64,000 bases of DNA. It comes from Steroidobacteraceae bacterium. GTDB lineage: Bacteria; Pseudomonadota; Gammaproteobacteria; Steroidobacterales; Steroidobacteraceae. The position numbers were made by a program, and so were the translations under genes. Below the pieces are notes generated by a model. It was not told the origin of the DNA. It searched no databases and worked only from the letters and a program-made list of their open reading frames with translations. The DNA is taken from assembly GCA_019683695.1 (NCBI GenBank), contig JADGHX010000004.1:22743-86742 (forward strand), written 5' to 3'. Within the stretch, counting starts at the first letter, position 1; each line of letters opens with the position of its first letter. Positions 48,276-58,417 of the stretch are shown piece by piece.

Positions 48276-48998
48276 ATGGCTACCGTGCTGACAAGCGCCT
48301 CCGCATCGATCTCACCCGCCCGCCCGACGAGCGGCCTGATTCCGGACCGCAAGACGGACGTCCTGGCGTCCATCATTCGCTCCCGCATCGCGCGGCCCAT
48401 CACCCGAGCGCTCGTTGTGGGCTGTGGTTCCGGACGTGAAGCCGCGGCGCTTGGAATCGCGCTCGGCACGCGCGTGGTGGGCATCGACGTCCGCGACCAG
48501 TTCGACCCGGACGCTGCCCGGCTCGTGGAGCTGCGGCGGGGTGACGCAACGCAGCTCGAATTCGAGGATGGCGCTTTCGATCTCGTCTACTCGTTTCATG
48601 TGCTCGAGCACATTCCCCGATACCGGCAGGCGCTCAGCGAGATGCGACGCGTGCTGGCGCCGGGTGGGCACTACTGCATCGGAACACCCAACCGCACGCG
48701 CCTGCTCGGGTACCTGGGGAGCCGGACCGCCACACTGCGGGAGAAGATCGCCTGGAACCTCGCGGATTGGCGTGCCCGCCTGCGGGGGCGGTTTCGCAAC
48801 GAGCACGGGGCGCACGCCGGATTCACGCGCCGCGAGCTTTCGAGCGCGCTGCTCGAAACATTCAGCGCCTGTGACGACATCACGCTTGCGTACTACGCGG
48901 ATCTGTACCGGAGACGATCCGGAGTGATCAGGCTGCTCGAGCACTCCGGACTGTCCCGCCTCGTGTTCCCGGCGATCTACTTCATGGGTTCGCGGTAA
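48276..48998 (+). CDS. Class I SAM-dependent methyltransferase
   Basis: ALVVGCGSGREAAALGIALGTRVVGIDV; FDLVYSFHVLEHIPRYRQALSEMRRVLAPGGHY. Confidence 0.88.
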   Translation: MATVLTSASASISPARPTSGLIPDRKTDVLASIIRSRIARPITRALVVGCGSGREAAALGIALGTRVVGIDVRDQFDPDAARLVELRRGDATQLEFEDGAFDLVYSFHVLEHIPRYRQALSEMRRVLAPGGHYCIGTPNRTRLLGYLGSRTATLREKIAWNLADWRARLRGRFRNEHGAHAGFTRRELSSALLETFSACDDITLAYYADLYRRRSGVIRLLEHSGLSRLVFPAIYFMGSR

Positions 48999-49920
48999 GC
49001 GAGCTCTCCACGGCCACGCCTTCCGGCGGCAGCGGACGCCGGGTTGTTGCGACCTCACCACCCGGCGCGACATCCGCGTAGGTGGCGTCCGGCCCCGACG
49101 CGACGCGGATCTCGTCGTGATACACCGTGCGCACGCCGACCTTGCCCGGCGGCTCGTACCGGTCGTCCCAGCCCTTGTAGATGCCGAGCTTGAAATAGGG
49201 GCCGCGCTTGTCGTTGAACCCGATGGGCCCGGCCGTATCGACGACCTTCTTGCCGTTCTGCCACACCTGCAGCAGACCGTCGGAGTACGGCGACCAGCGA
49301 ATGTGGAACACCCAGTCGGTCCACTTGCCGCGCTGATACGCGCCGAGGTTGTAGCTGCGCTTGCCTTCGTAGTTCTTCTTGTTCGTCACCTGGCGGGAAT
49401 CCCAGATCGACGAGAGCTTCCACTCGCCATTCTGACTCTGCAGGGACAGCGGCGGATTGAGGTTCTCGTTGCTCTCGCCGAGGTCTTCATCCGGAATGCC
49501 GTGCCACTGCGCGAGGATCTCCCAGATGTTGTCGCTGACGAAATCGTCCGGCAGATAGATGCTGAACCCGTACCAGTAGTCCTTGCCGCGCTCGGCACTG
49601 ATGCCTTTCAGCGACAGCTCGGTGCGATAGGACTTCTCGGATTTCAGCCGGTCCAGGAACGACTTCAGCGCGTATTTCCCCTTGCGGCTCACCTCCGTGG
49701 TGAGCGTCGGCGCGTTGCCTGAAATGGTCCACTGGTTCAGGTTGAGGATTCCGTCATCGAAGCTCGAGACCGTGAGCAGCGGCGGCTCCACGGGTGCGAT
49801 CGCAGCGGCAATGGTCTTGCCTTCGGCATGCGCGCCCACGGGCAGAAGCAGCGCGGCCGTGGCGAGCGAGAGGAAGCTCCCACGGCGGTTCTCGAGGAGT
49901 TTTGCAAGCATATTTCTCAT
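48982..49920 (-). CDS. Secreted polysaccharide lyase-like protein (heparin lyase I type fold)
   Basis: Signal peptide; YRTELSLKGISAERGKDYWYGFSIYLPDDFVSDN...ILAQWHGIPDE...YFKLGIYKGWDDR. Confidence 0.65.
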   Translation of the reverse strand: MRNMLAKLLENRRGSFLSLATAALLLPVGAHAEGKTIAAAIAPVEPPLLTVSSFDDGILNLNQWTISGNAPTLTTEVSRKGKYALKSFLDRLKSEKSYRTELSLKGISAERGKDYWYGFSIYLPDDFVSDNIWEILAQWHGIPDEDLGESNENLNPPLSLQSQNGEWKLSSIWDSRQVTNKKNYEGKRSYNLGAYQRGKWTDWVFHIRWSPYSDGLLQVWQNGKKVVDTAGPIGFNDKRGPYFKLGIYKGWDDRYEPPGKVGVRTVYHDEIRVASGPDATYADVAPGGEVATTRRPLPPEGVAVESSLTANP

Positions 49921-50524
49921 CCAATGTCCCCCGTCGTGAACGACCGGTCTGGCAGACACGTCATCGGCGCAAATGTCACCGGATGCTGTGCGTGAGGGCG
50001 GTGCGAGCGCCCGCTCCGAGAGGAAGCCCTGCCACCCCGATCACGGCTATCGGTCTTGAAATCGAGACCATGCTCGCTTCCGACCGCTGAATTTTGCGCC
50101 TGCGTTGAAGCAGGCCGTGCGAGGCGACGTAAGCTAGCCCGTGAAGGAAGCGAGAACAAGTATGTGCAAATTGCGACAAACACGTACGAGTGCACACTTT
50201 CGCGAAACAACTATGGCCACGCTTCAGCAGACGCTTGCGCGATCACTCGACTGCGTGTCGCGGCGAGCGCGCTGACACACCGCGATGACTGTACTGAAGA
50301 CAGTGCGCGGACATTGCGCGCGACTGAACGCGTGCGCACGTAGCGAATGGCATACCTGCGCGCCGTGTGTGCCGGCATGTCGCTTATTTACGGCAGGCAG
50401 GCGCGTGCCGCAGCACTGCGAATTTGAAAAATGATCTGGCGAATGCGCTCGCGCTGTTTGCCAAGCGACGCATTGCGCGTCGTGGAGCCTGAGGTGATGA
50501 AGGGAAACGGCTGCGCAAAATAAA

Positions 50525-50551
50525 GGCGGGCGAAGTGTGACTTCGCCCGCC
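50525..50551 (-). terminator. Intrinsic terminator downstream of the M13 peptidase gene
   Basis: ggcgggcgaagt-gtg-acttcgcccgcc, perfect 12-bp stem; T-rich tract follows on the minus strand. Confidence 0.85.
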
Positions 50552-50568
50552 CGATCAGCACCTGTATC

Positions 50569-52650
50569 TCACCAGATACTGACGCGTTCCTCCGGCGGCA
50601 GGTAGAGCCGGTCGCCCGGCTTCACGTCGAACGCCGCATACCATTCATCCATGTTGCGCACCACGCCGTTCACGCGGAACGGCGGCGGGCTGTGCGGATC
50701 GCTCATGACGAGCGTGCGCAACCGCTCGTCGCGCATGAGCGAGCGCCAGGCCTGCGCCCAGGAGAGGAAGAACCGCTGATCGCCCGTGAGCCCGTCGAGC
50801 ACCGGCGCGGGCTTTCCCTTCAGAGACAGCTTGTACGCTTCGTAGGCGACCTCGAGACCACCGAGGTCTCCGATGTTCTCCCCGAGCGTGAGCCGCCCGT
50901 TCAGACGGAGGCCGGGCAGCGCCTCGTAAGCGTCGTATTGAAGCGCCAGACGGTCCACGAGTTTCTTGAAGGCCGCTTCGTCTTCAGGCGCCCACCACGT
51001 GCGCAACACGCCGCGCGCATCGGACTTCGCACCCTGATCGTCGAAGCCATGACCCATCTCGTGGCCGATGACGCCCCCGATCGCACCGTAGTTCACCGCC
51101 GGGTCGGCGTTCGGGTCGAAGTACGGCGGCTGCAGGATCGCTGCGGGGAACACGATCTCATTGAACGTGGGGTTGTAGTACGCGTTCACCGTCTGCGGCG
51201 TCATGCCCCATTCGTCGCGATCGGTGGGCTCGTCGAGTCGCGACACGTCCCGCTGCCAGTCGAATACCGACGCGCGCACGAAATTGCCGAATGCATCGCC
51301 GGGGCGAATCTCGAGCGCGGAGTAATCGCGCCACTTGTCGGGATAACCGATCTTCGGGCGGAACGTCGCAAGCTTCTCCAGCGCAGCCTGCTTCGTCGGC
51401 TCCGACATCCAGGTCAGGCTCTTCACGCGCTGCGCATAGGCGGCGCGCAGGTTCTCCACGAGCTCCAGCATCTTCGCCTTGGATTCGGGCGGAAAGTGGC
51501 GCGCCACATAGAGTTGGCCGAGCGCCTCGCCGAGGCCCGTGTCGAGCGCGTCGATCGCGCGCTTCCAGCGCTCGCGCTGCTGCGGCTGGCCGTTGAGCGT
51601 GCGCCCGTAGAAATCGAAGCGTTCGTCGTCGAATGCCTTGGGCAACACTTCCGCGCAGACGGCGAGCAGGTGATACGTCATGTAGCTGCGCCACTGCTCG
51701 ACGGGCGTTTGCAGGAACAGCTTGCCCAGCCCTTCAATGGCGTCCAGCTCGCGCACCACGTACTCGCGCTGCGTGTCGGTGCCGGCGGGCGCGAGCTGCG
51801 CGTGCCACGGATACCCGGGTGCGAGCGTATCCAGATCATCCCGCGTGCGGAGATTGTAGGTGAGCTCGCGTTCGCGGCGTTTGGCGATGGGCCAGTGGCG
51901 TCGCGCGATCTGCGTTTCCAGCTCGAGAATGGATTTCGCCTGTGCGGCGGCATCGGGCACGCCGGCGAGCGTGAGCATGCGCTCGATGTGCGCCACGTAT
52001 TTCTCGCGGATCTGCGCGAGGCTCGGATCGTCCTTCAGGTAGTACTCGCGCTCGGGCAGACCGAGCCCGCCCTGGGTGAGCGCGACGATGTAGCGGTCGG
52101 GATTCTTCTGGTCGATGGTGACGACCTGCCGGATGGGCGAACGCACCGGCATGTCCGGCCGGCCGAAGAGGCGCGCAATGTCTTCGTGCGTGCGCGCTGC
52201 GGCGATGGCGTCGAGCAGCGGCTGAACCGGCGTGAGCCCCAGACGCTCGATCGTTTCGGTGTCGAGGTACGCTCGGTAGAGATCCCGCACCTTCTGCGCG
52301 TTGCTGCCCGGGGGCGCATCCGCAGGAAGACTCTCGACGATCTCCTTCAGCTGCTGCTCCGCTTGATTCGCGAGTACCGCGAAGGTGCTCCACGACGTGC
52401 GATCCGGCGGAATCTCGTTGGTATCGAGCCAGTTGCCAATGGCGTAGCGGTAGAAATCGTCACCGGGCTTCACGCGCATATCGCGCTGCGAGAGCTCGAT
52501 GCCCCACGCGCCGATCTGCGCCGCCCCGGCGGGGGAACGGGGTCTGGTCTGTGCTTCCACTGCACCCTCCGAAAGTCGAGTGGATGGGTTCGACGAGCAC
52601 GCGCCTGCTGCAAGCGCCACCATGCAGGCGGCGAGAAAACGCTTCGTCAT
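50569..52650 (-). CDS. M13 family metallopeptidase (PepO-like) lipoprotein
   Basis: Lipobox MVALAAGACSS; VIGHEMGHGFDDQGAKSDARG; NPTFNEIVFPAAILQPPYF; GENIGDLGGLEVAY. Confidence 0.95.
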   Translation of the reverse strand: MTKRFLAACMVALAAGACSSNPSTRLSEGAVEAQTRPRSPAGAAQIGAWGIELSQRDMRVKPGDDFYRYAIGNWLDTNEIPPDRTSWSTFAVLANQAEQQLKEIVESLPADAPPGSNAQKVRDLYRAYLDTETIERLGLTPVQPLLDAIAAARTHEDIARLFGRPDMPVRSPIRQVVTIDQKNPDRYIVALTQGGLGLPEREYYLKDDPSLAQIREKYVAHIERMLTLAGVPDAAAQAKSILELETQIARRHWPIAKRRERELTYNLRTRDDLDTLAPGYPWHAQLAPAGTDTQREYVVRELDAIEGLGKLFLQTPVEQWRSYMTYHLLAVCAEVLPKAFDDERFDFYGRTLNGQPQQRERWKRAIDALDTGLGEALGQLYVARHFPPESKAKMLELVENLRAAYAQRVKSLTWMSEPTKQAALEKLATFRPKIGYPDKWRDYSALEIRPGDAFGNFVRASVFDWQRDVSRLDEPTDRDEWGMTPQTVNAYYNPTFNEIVFPAAILQPPYFDPNADPAVNYGAIGGVIGHEMGHGFDDQGAKSDARGVLRTWWAPEDEAAFKKLVDRLALQYDAYEALPGLRLNGRLTLGENIGDLGGLEVAYEAYKLSLKGKPAPVLDGLTGDQRFFLSWAQAWRSLMRDERLRTLVMSDPHSPPPFRVNGVVRNMDEWYAAFDVKPGDRLYLPPEERVSIW

Positions 52651-52889
52651 GTCTGGACTGTGCCTTTGTGCGGTTCAAATGAGAAAAAGTTGTCGGGGAG
52701 CATTCGGACAACGCATTCGCTGCCACAGTTCGCTGCCGCAGACAGAAGGCGTGAGGACCCGCATTCTCACGACGAACGCGGGTGTGCGGCAAGCACGCAT
52801 CTCCCGGAAATGGGCTGCTCGCGGGCGAAAGCAAGGCGCGCGCGGAAGCGCGTTCGCTTCGGCGCGCGCAAGCCTCGCCTGATCCTGCT

Positions 52890-53267
52890 TCAACCGCGCC
52901 AGATGGCCACGGCGAACACGATCCATCCCGTGATGAGCGCAACACCGCCGAACGGCGGCAACATGTGAATCGGCCGCGGCGCGCCGAGCGATGCGAGATA
53001 CAGCGCGCCGGAGAAGAGCACGATGCCCGTCAGAACGAGCCCCGCGGCCCAGCGTAGCAGGGCGGTATCCACGGTCAGCGCGACGAGACCCATGCCCAGC
53101 AGCCCGAGCGCGTTGTACGCCTGATAGCGAACGGCGGTCTCGAACACGGCGAGCTGGTCCGGCGTGAGTCTCACGCGAAGCGCGTGTGTGCCGACGGCAC
53201 CGAGTACCGTTGCCAGCGCGAGCAGAATGCCCGCAACCATCAGGATCGACCGGGCTGTTGCCGTCAT
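52890..53267 (-). CDS. DUF423 family membrane protein
   Basis: GAVGTHALRVRLTPDQLAVFETAVRYQAYNALGLLGMGL...GIVLFSGALYLASLGAPRPIHMLPPFGGVALITGW. Confidence 0.9.
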   Translation of the reverse strand: MTATARSILMVAGILLALATVLGAVGTHALRVRLTPDQLAVFETAVRYQAYNALGLLGMGLVALTVDTALLRWAAGLVLTGIVLFSGALYLASLGAPRPIHMLPPFGGVALITGWIVFAVAIWRG

Positions 53268-53316
53268 GAGCGTGAGCTTTCCGGCAGAGCCTGCGACAGA
53301 ACCGCGGCGCTCACTC

Positions 53317-54063
53317 TCATTCCGTGCGCATGTCCAGCAAGGGCTTGATGAGGTCCAGCGGCAGCGGGAACACGATGACGGTCGTCTTCTCGCTGGAGAT
53401 GTCGGCGAGCGTTTGCAGATAGCGCAGCTGCAGCGCGCGCGGGTCGCGGGCCAGGGCCTGCGCCGCATTGACGAGCGTCTGTGCGGCCTGGCTTTCGCCT
53501 TCGGCATGGATGATCTTGGCGCGCCGCGTCCGCTCGGCCTCGGCCTGCTTGGCCATTGCGCGCACCATGCTCTCGTCGAGGTCCACGTGCTTGATCTCGA
53601 CGTTCGTGACCTTGATGCCCCAGGCCTCGGTGTTCTGATCCAAGATGCGCTGGATGTCAGCGTTGAGCTTTTCGCGCTGGGAAAGCAGGTCGTCCATCTC
53701 GTGCTGGCCGAGCACCGAACGAAGCGTGGTTTGCGCCAGCTGGCTGGTGGCCTCGAACGGGCTGGCCACCTGGATGATCGCCTTGCCCGGATCCACGATG
53801 CGGAAATACACGACCGCGTTCACCTTCACGGAGACGTTGTCGCGCGAAATGATGTCCTGCTTCGGCACGTCCAGCACGACGACGCGCAGGTCCGTCTTGA
53901 TCATGCGCTGGATCACCGGCCAGACGAAGATGATTCCCGGCCCCTTGATGCCGGTGAAGCGCCCGAGCGTGAACAGCACGCCACGTTCGTACTCATTCAG
54001 CACGCGGATGGCGCTGAAGAGCAGCATGACGATGAGTGCGACGACGACGATGGCAAAGCTCAT
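53317..54063 (-). CDS. Slipin/stomatin family SPFH protein
   Basis: [71 protein letters not shown]. Confidence 0.95.
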   Translation of the reverse strand: MSFAIVVVALIVMLLFSAIRVLNEYERGVLFTLGRFTGIKGPGIIFVWPVIQRMIKTDLRVVVLDVPKQDIISRDNVSVKVNAVVYFRIVDPGKAIIQVASPFEATSQLAQTTLRSVLGQHEMDDLLSQREKLNADIQRILDQNTEAWGIKVTNVEIKHVDLDESMVRAMAKQAEAERTRRAKIIHAEGESQAAQTLVNAAQALARDPRALQLRYLQTLADISSEKTTVIVFPLPLDLIKPLLDMRTE

Positions 54064-54160
54064 GAACCTCTCCTGACCCGATTCACGCGAGCGCGGATGC
54101 TACCGGTGCCGCGGATGCTACAGGTACACACGCACGGTCTCGAACCCGTGCAGCTGCCCA

Positions 54161-54395
54161 GCCGGCAAAAGTCGCGCCTTTTGCCGGCGGCAACGAAGGC
54201 ACGGTCTCGAAAAAATCGCCGCCCGAAACCCGATGCACCGGCCCAGCCGGCAAAAGTCGCGCCTTTTGCCGGCGGCAACGAAGGCGCGGTCTCGAAAAAA
54301 TCGCCGCCCGAAACCCGATGCACCGAGCCAGCCGGCAAAAGTCACGCCTTTTGCCGGCGGCAACGAAGGCGCGGTCTCGAAAAAATCGCCGCAGG
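54161..54395. repeat. Tandem array of about 2.8 copies of an 85-bp unit, each with an 11-bp-stem palindrome
   Basis: gccggcaaaag-tcgcgc/tcacgc-cttttgccggc at 54161-54188, 54246-54273 and 54331-54358; near-identical spacers. Confidence 0.93.
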
Positions 54396-54406
54396 CGATT
54401 TTTTCC
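54382..54406. terminator. Bidirectional intrinsic terminator at the nfeD 3' end
   Basis: aaaaaatcgcc-gca-ggcgatttttt, 11-bp stem with A/T tracts. Confidence 0.75.
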
Positions 54407-54412
54407 AATCAA

Positions 54413-55957
54413 CTAAGCAGGCTCGACCCAGACGCGCAATCCTTCCACCCGCGTGATGCGCACGGCCTGCCCCTTGTGCACGGGCACGTTCGCATACGCA
54501 TTCCACAGCTCGCCGCCGAACCGCACGAGGCCGCGATCAGTGAAATCGTCGACGACTTCGGCCGTGGCGCCCACCATGGCCTGCGTCCCCGTGACGACCG
54601 GCGCACCCATGGACCGTTTGGCGAACCACGCGATCGCCACCACGATGGCGCCGCCCACGGTGGCCACGCCGCCGATGATGGGCAGCCCGACGTTCAGGCC
54701 CGGTGTATCGGTATCGAGCAGGATGATCGAGCCGACCACGAACGCGACCAGCCCCCCGAGCCCGAGAGCGCCGAAGCTCGGCACGAAGAACTCCGCGATC
54801 ATCATGGCCACGCCGAGCGCAATGAGCGCAAGCCCTGCATAGTTCACCGACAGAATCTGGAAAGCGAACAGCGCGGTGATGAGCGCAATGGCGCCCACCA
54901 CCCCGGGCAGGATGGCGCCCGGGTTGTACCCTTCGAACAGCAGCCCATAGATGCCGATGAGCAGCAAGCCGTACGCGATGGTCGGATTCGTGATCACCGA
55001 AAGCAGCTTGGTGCGCCAGTCCGGCGCCACGTGCTCGATGGCGAGCCCCTGCGTCGCGAGCGTCACGGTCGCATCGCCCACCTTGACCTCATGGCCATCG
55101 ATCTGGGTGAGCAGGTCCGGAAGGTCCCGGGCGATGACATCGATCACGCCCTGCTCGTGCGCATCGGTGGCCGACAGACTCGCGGCCTCGCGCACGGCGC
55201 GTTCCGCCCAATCCGCGTTCCGCCCGCGCAGCTCCGCAAGGCCACGGATGTACGCAACGGCGTCGTTGATGGCCTTGCGCTCCATGGCGTTCGCAGGCTC
55301 CGGCGCCTCGCGCGTGCCTCGCGTATCGCGGCGCTCATCCCGGCTCGTTTCCGAATCCGCGCTGCCCTTCGGCGAGGCGTCCGGCGGCTCGGAGCCGGGG
55401 CCCGAATCCGTGCTTTCGCGATCCTGCGCGCTGCCCTTTGGCTGCGAACCCGTTTCGTCACCTGCGCCCGAGCCTTCGTCATCGGCGGGCGAGCTGCCGG
55501 GCCGCTCTGGCTCGGCCGGGGGTGGGGAACCTCCGATCGATACGGGCGTGGCAGCGCCGATGTTCGTGGCGGGAGCCATTGCCGCGATGTGACTGGCGTA
55601 CATGATGTACGCCCCCGCGCTCGCCGCGCGCGAGCCCGAGGGATAGACGTACGTGGCCACCGGCACGGACGAGCCCAGAATCGCCCGGACGATGTCGCGC
55701 ATGGAGCTGTCCAGCCCGCCCGGCGTATCCATCTGCAGCACGATGAGCTTGCTGCCGCGCGCCTCCGCAGCCTTGATGCCTTTCTCGATATATCGGGAGG
55801 TCGCGGGGCCGATCGCCCCATTCACGTCGAGCACCGTCACCGTGCCGGCGCCGGACGCACTCCGGGAAGTGGAGTTGCCTCGCTCTTGCGCGGCAAATCC
55901 CGTCGCCACCAGCACGAGCGCGAGAACCAGCGAGCAGATTGAGGTAGCCGTGCGCAC
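54413..55957 (-). CDS. NfeD family membrane-bound serine protease (ClpP-class)
   Basis: VTVLDVNGAIGPATSRYIEKGIKAAEARGSKLIVLQMDTPGGLDSSMRDIVRAIL; SRAASAGAYIMYASHIAAMAPATNIGAATPV; C-terminal NfeD domain. Confidence 0.95.
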   Translation of the reverse strand: MRTATSICSLVLALVLVATGFAAQERGNSTSRSASGAGTVTVLDVNGAIGPATSRYIEKGIKAAEARGSKLIVLQMDTPGGLDSSMRDIVRAILGSSVPVATYVYPSGSRAASAGAYIMYASHIAAMAPATNIGAATPVSIGGSPPPAEPERPGSSPADDEGSGAGDETGSQPKGSAQDRESTDSGPGSEPPDASPKGSADSETSRDERRDTRGTREAPEPANAMERKAINDAVAYIRGLAELRGRNADWAERAVREAASLSATDAHEQGVIDVIARDLPDLLTQIDGHEVKVGDATVTLATQGLAIEHVAPDWRTKLLSVITNPTIAYGLLLIGIYGLLFEGYNPGAILPGVVGAIALITALFAFQILSVNYAGLALIALGVAMMIAEFFVPSFGALGLGGLVAFVVGSIILLDTDTPGLNVGLPIIGGVATVGGAIVVAIAWFAKRSMGAPVVTGTQAMVGATAEVVDDFTDRGLVRFGGELWNAYANVPVHKGQAVRITRVEGLRVWVEPA

Positions 55958-56197
55958 AGCGTGACCCTACTCGGTTCTGCGTCGGGGGCCAATACGCCCT
56001 TTCCCTTGCCAGACACGCAGTTGGGCCAGCCACCGTGTCACCGGCGGCCCGGACCCCGGCGGGGCCGCCGGAGCGAACCCCGTCCCTCTTCAGGTGCTGT
56101 GGAACACGCTGCTGAGCCGCTCATCCCGCGCGGAGAGCAGCACGTTGGCGAGCACGGGCACGTGGAGGTGCGTTGACGAGGGGCGGTTGCGAGGGAC

Positions 56198-58375
56198 TCA
56201 ACCGCGGCGCGCCTTGGTCCCCCTGACGCGCGGCGTGCGGGGAAGGCCCGTGTGCTGCGTTCGGAACGGGCGATGCGCGCTGCCGCCGCGTCGGCCTTCG
56301 GGCGACGTCCCCGTCCCCTGCGGCTGCCAGGCCGGCACGAGCTGATGCTTGCCGTTGCCGATCAGATCCGCGCGACCCATGCGGCGCAACGCCTCCCGCA
56401 GCAGCGGCCAGTTGTTCGGATCGTGATACCGGAGAAACGCCTTGTGCAGACGGCGGACCTTGAGCCCCTTCGGGATCAGCACGTCCTCGCTCGTGCGCGT
56501 GACGCGCCGGAGCGGGTTCTTGCCGCTGTGGTACATGGCCGTCGCGGTCGCCATGGGCGAGGGCAGGAACGCCTGCACCTGATCGGCGCGAAAGCCGTTC
56601 TTCTTGAGCCAGAGCGCCAGCTCCAGCATGTCCTGATCGCTGGTGCCCGGATGGGCAGCGATGAAGTACGGAATGAGGTACTGCTCCTTGCCGGCCTCCT
56701 TCGAGTACCGGTCGAACAGCTCCTTGAAGCGGTAGTACGCCGCGACGCCCGGCTTCATCATCTTGGAGAGCGGCCCTTCGGCCAGGGCTTCCGGCGCGAT
56801 CTTGAGATAGCCACCCACGTGGTGCTGCGTGAGCTCCTTCACGTATTCGGGCGATTCGACGGCGAGGTCATAACGCACGCCGGACGCGATGAGCACCTTC
56901 TTGATGCCCGGCAGGGCACGCGCGCGCCGATAGAGCCGGATGAGCGGCGTGTGATCCGTATTCAGATTGGGACAGATGCCCGGATACACGCACGACGGGC
57001 GGCGGCACGCGCTCTCGATCTGCCGGCTCCTGCAGGCGAGCCGGTACATGTTGGCCGTGGGGCCGCCGAGATCGGAGATCACGCCGGTGAAACCCGGCAC
57101 GGTGTCCCGCACGCGCTCGACTTCGCGCAGGATGGACTCCTCCGAGCGGCTCTGGATGATGCGGCCCTCGTGCTCGGTGATCGAGCAGAACGTGCATCCG
57201 CCGAAGCACCCGCGCTGGATGGCGACCGAGAACCGGATCATCTTGTACGCGGGGATGTTCGCATCGCCATAAACGGGATGCGGCCGCCGCTGAAACGGCA
57301 GCTCGTACACCCAATCCATCTCCTTCGTGGTGAGCGGAATGGGCGGCGGGTTGAGCCACACATCCACGTTTCCGTGCCGTTGCACGAGCGCGCGGGCGTT
57401 TCCCGGGTTCGACTCCATGTGCAGGATGCGCGAGGCGTGCGCATACAGCACCGGATCCGCGCTCACCTGCTCGAACGAGGGCATGCGGATCACACTGCGC
57501 TCGCGTTGCTCGTTCTTCACGCGCCGGACGAAACGGACCACCTTCTCGTTGGGAGCTGTGCTGGCCGCACTGCTGGCACCGCATGAGGCACCCGCGGGTG
57601 CCTGCGCCGCACCTTCCGGCTGCATCGCGTACGGATCGACTGGCGGATTCAGGGGCCCCGGTGCATCGAGATGCGTGGAATCGATTTCGACCCAGCCTTC
57701 CGGCGTGCCCTTGCGCACGAACGCGGTGCCGCGCAGGTTCGTGATGTCGCGGATGCTCTCGCCCGCGGCGAGCCGATGCGCGAGCTCGCAGAGCTGCCGC
57801 TCGGCATTGCCGTAGATGAGCAGATCCGCCTTTGCATCGAGCAGCACCGAGCGGCGCACCTTCTCCGACCAGTAATCGAAGTGCGCGATCCGGCGCAGCG
57901 ATGCCTCGATGCCGCCGATCACGATCGGCACATCGCCGTACGCTTCGCGCGCGCGCTGCGCGTACACGATGACCGAGCGATCCGGCCGTTTGCCGCCTAC
58001 ACCGCCAGGCGTGTAGGCGTCATCGGTGCGCACGCGCCGATCCGACGTGTACCGGTTGACCATCGAATCCATGTTCCCGGCGGTGATGCCGAAGAACAGG
58101 TTCGGGCGGCCGAGCACCTTGAAGGGCTCGGCACTGTGCCAGTCCGGCTGCGCGATGATGCCCACGCGGAAGCCTTGCGCTTCGAGCACACGGCCGATGA
58201 TCGCCATGCCGAAGCTCGGGTGATCCACGTACGCATCGCCCGTGACGATGATGACGTCGCAGCTGTCCCAGCCGAGCGCGTCCATTTCCGCGCGGGACAT
58301 GGGCAGGAACGGGGCGGTGCCGAAACGGTGTGCCCAGTGCCGCCGATAGGTGGTGATGTCGCGTGCCGGTTCCAT
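56198..58375 (-). CDS. ygiQ: YgiQ family radical SAM protein
   Basis: [57 protein letters not shown]; radical [13 protein letters not shown]. Confidence 0.95.
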   Translation of the reverse strand: MEPARDITTYRRHWAHRFGTAPFLPMSRAEMDALGWDSCDVIIVTGDAYVDHPSFGMAIIGRVLEAQGFRVGIIAQPDWHSAEPFKVLGRPNLFFGITAGNMDSMVNRYTSDRRVRTDDAYTPGGVGGKRPDRSVIVYAQRAREAYGDVPIVIGGIEASLRRIAHFDYWSEKVRRSVLLDAKADLLIYGNAERQLCELAHRLAAGESIRDITNLRGTAFVRKGTPEGWVEIDSTHLDAPGPLNPPVDPYAMQPEGAAQAPAGASCGASSAASTAPNEKVVRFVRRVKNEQRERSVIRMPSFEQVSADPVLYAHASRILHMESNPGNARALVQRHGNVDVWLNPPPIPLTTKEMDWVYELPFQRRPHPVYGDANIPAYKMIRFSVAIQRGCFGGCTFCSITEHEGRIIQSRSEESILREVERVRDTVPGFTGVISDLGGPTANMYRLACRSRQIESACRRPSCVYPGICPNLNTDHTPLIRLYRRARALPGIKKVLIASGVRYDLAVESPEYVKELTQHHVGGYLKIAPEALAEGPLSKMMKPGVAAYYRFKELFDRYSKEAGKEQYLIPYFIAAHPGTSDQDMLELALWLKKNGFRADQVQAFLPSPMATATAMYHSGKNPLRRVTRTSEDVLIPKGLKVRRLHKAFLRYHDPNNWPLLREALRRMGRADLIGNGKHQLVPAWQPQGTGTSPEGRRGGSAHRPFRTQHTGLPRTPRVRGTKARRG

Positions 58376-58417
58376 GAGGGGGCGCGATATTACTCCGCCG
58401 GCGCCCGCCGCGACCGC

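Noticed and set aside
50692-52968. 758-aa plus ORF opposite the M13 peptidase gene
   Set aside because: Shadow ORF; the minus strand carries intact HEXXH peptidase motifs.
54083-54412. Repeat-containing ORFs (GRRFFRDRAFVAAGKRRDFCRL...)
   Set aside because: Arise from translating the 85-bp noncoding array; the period is not a multiple of 3.
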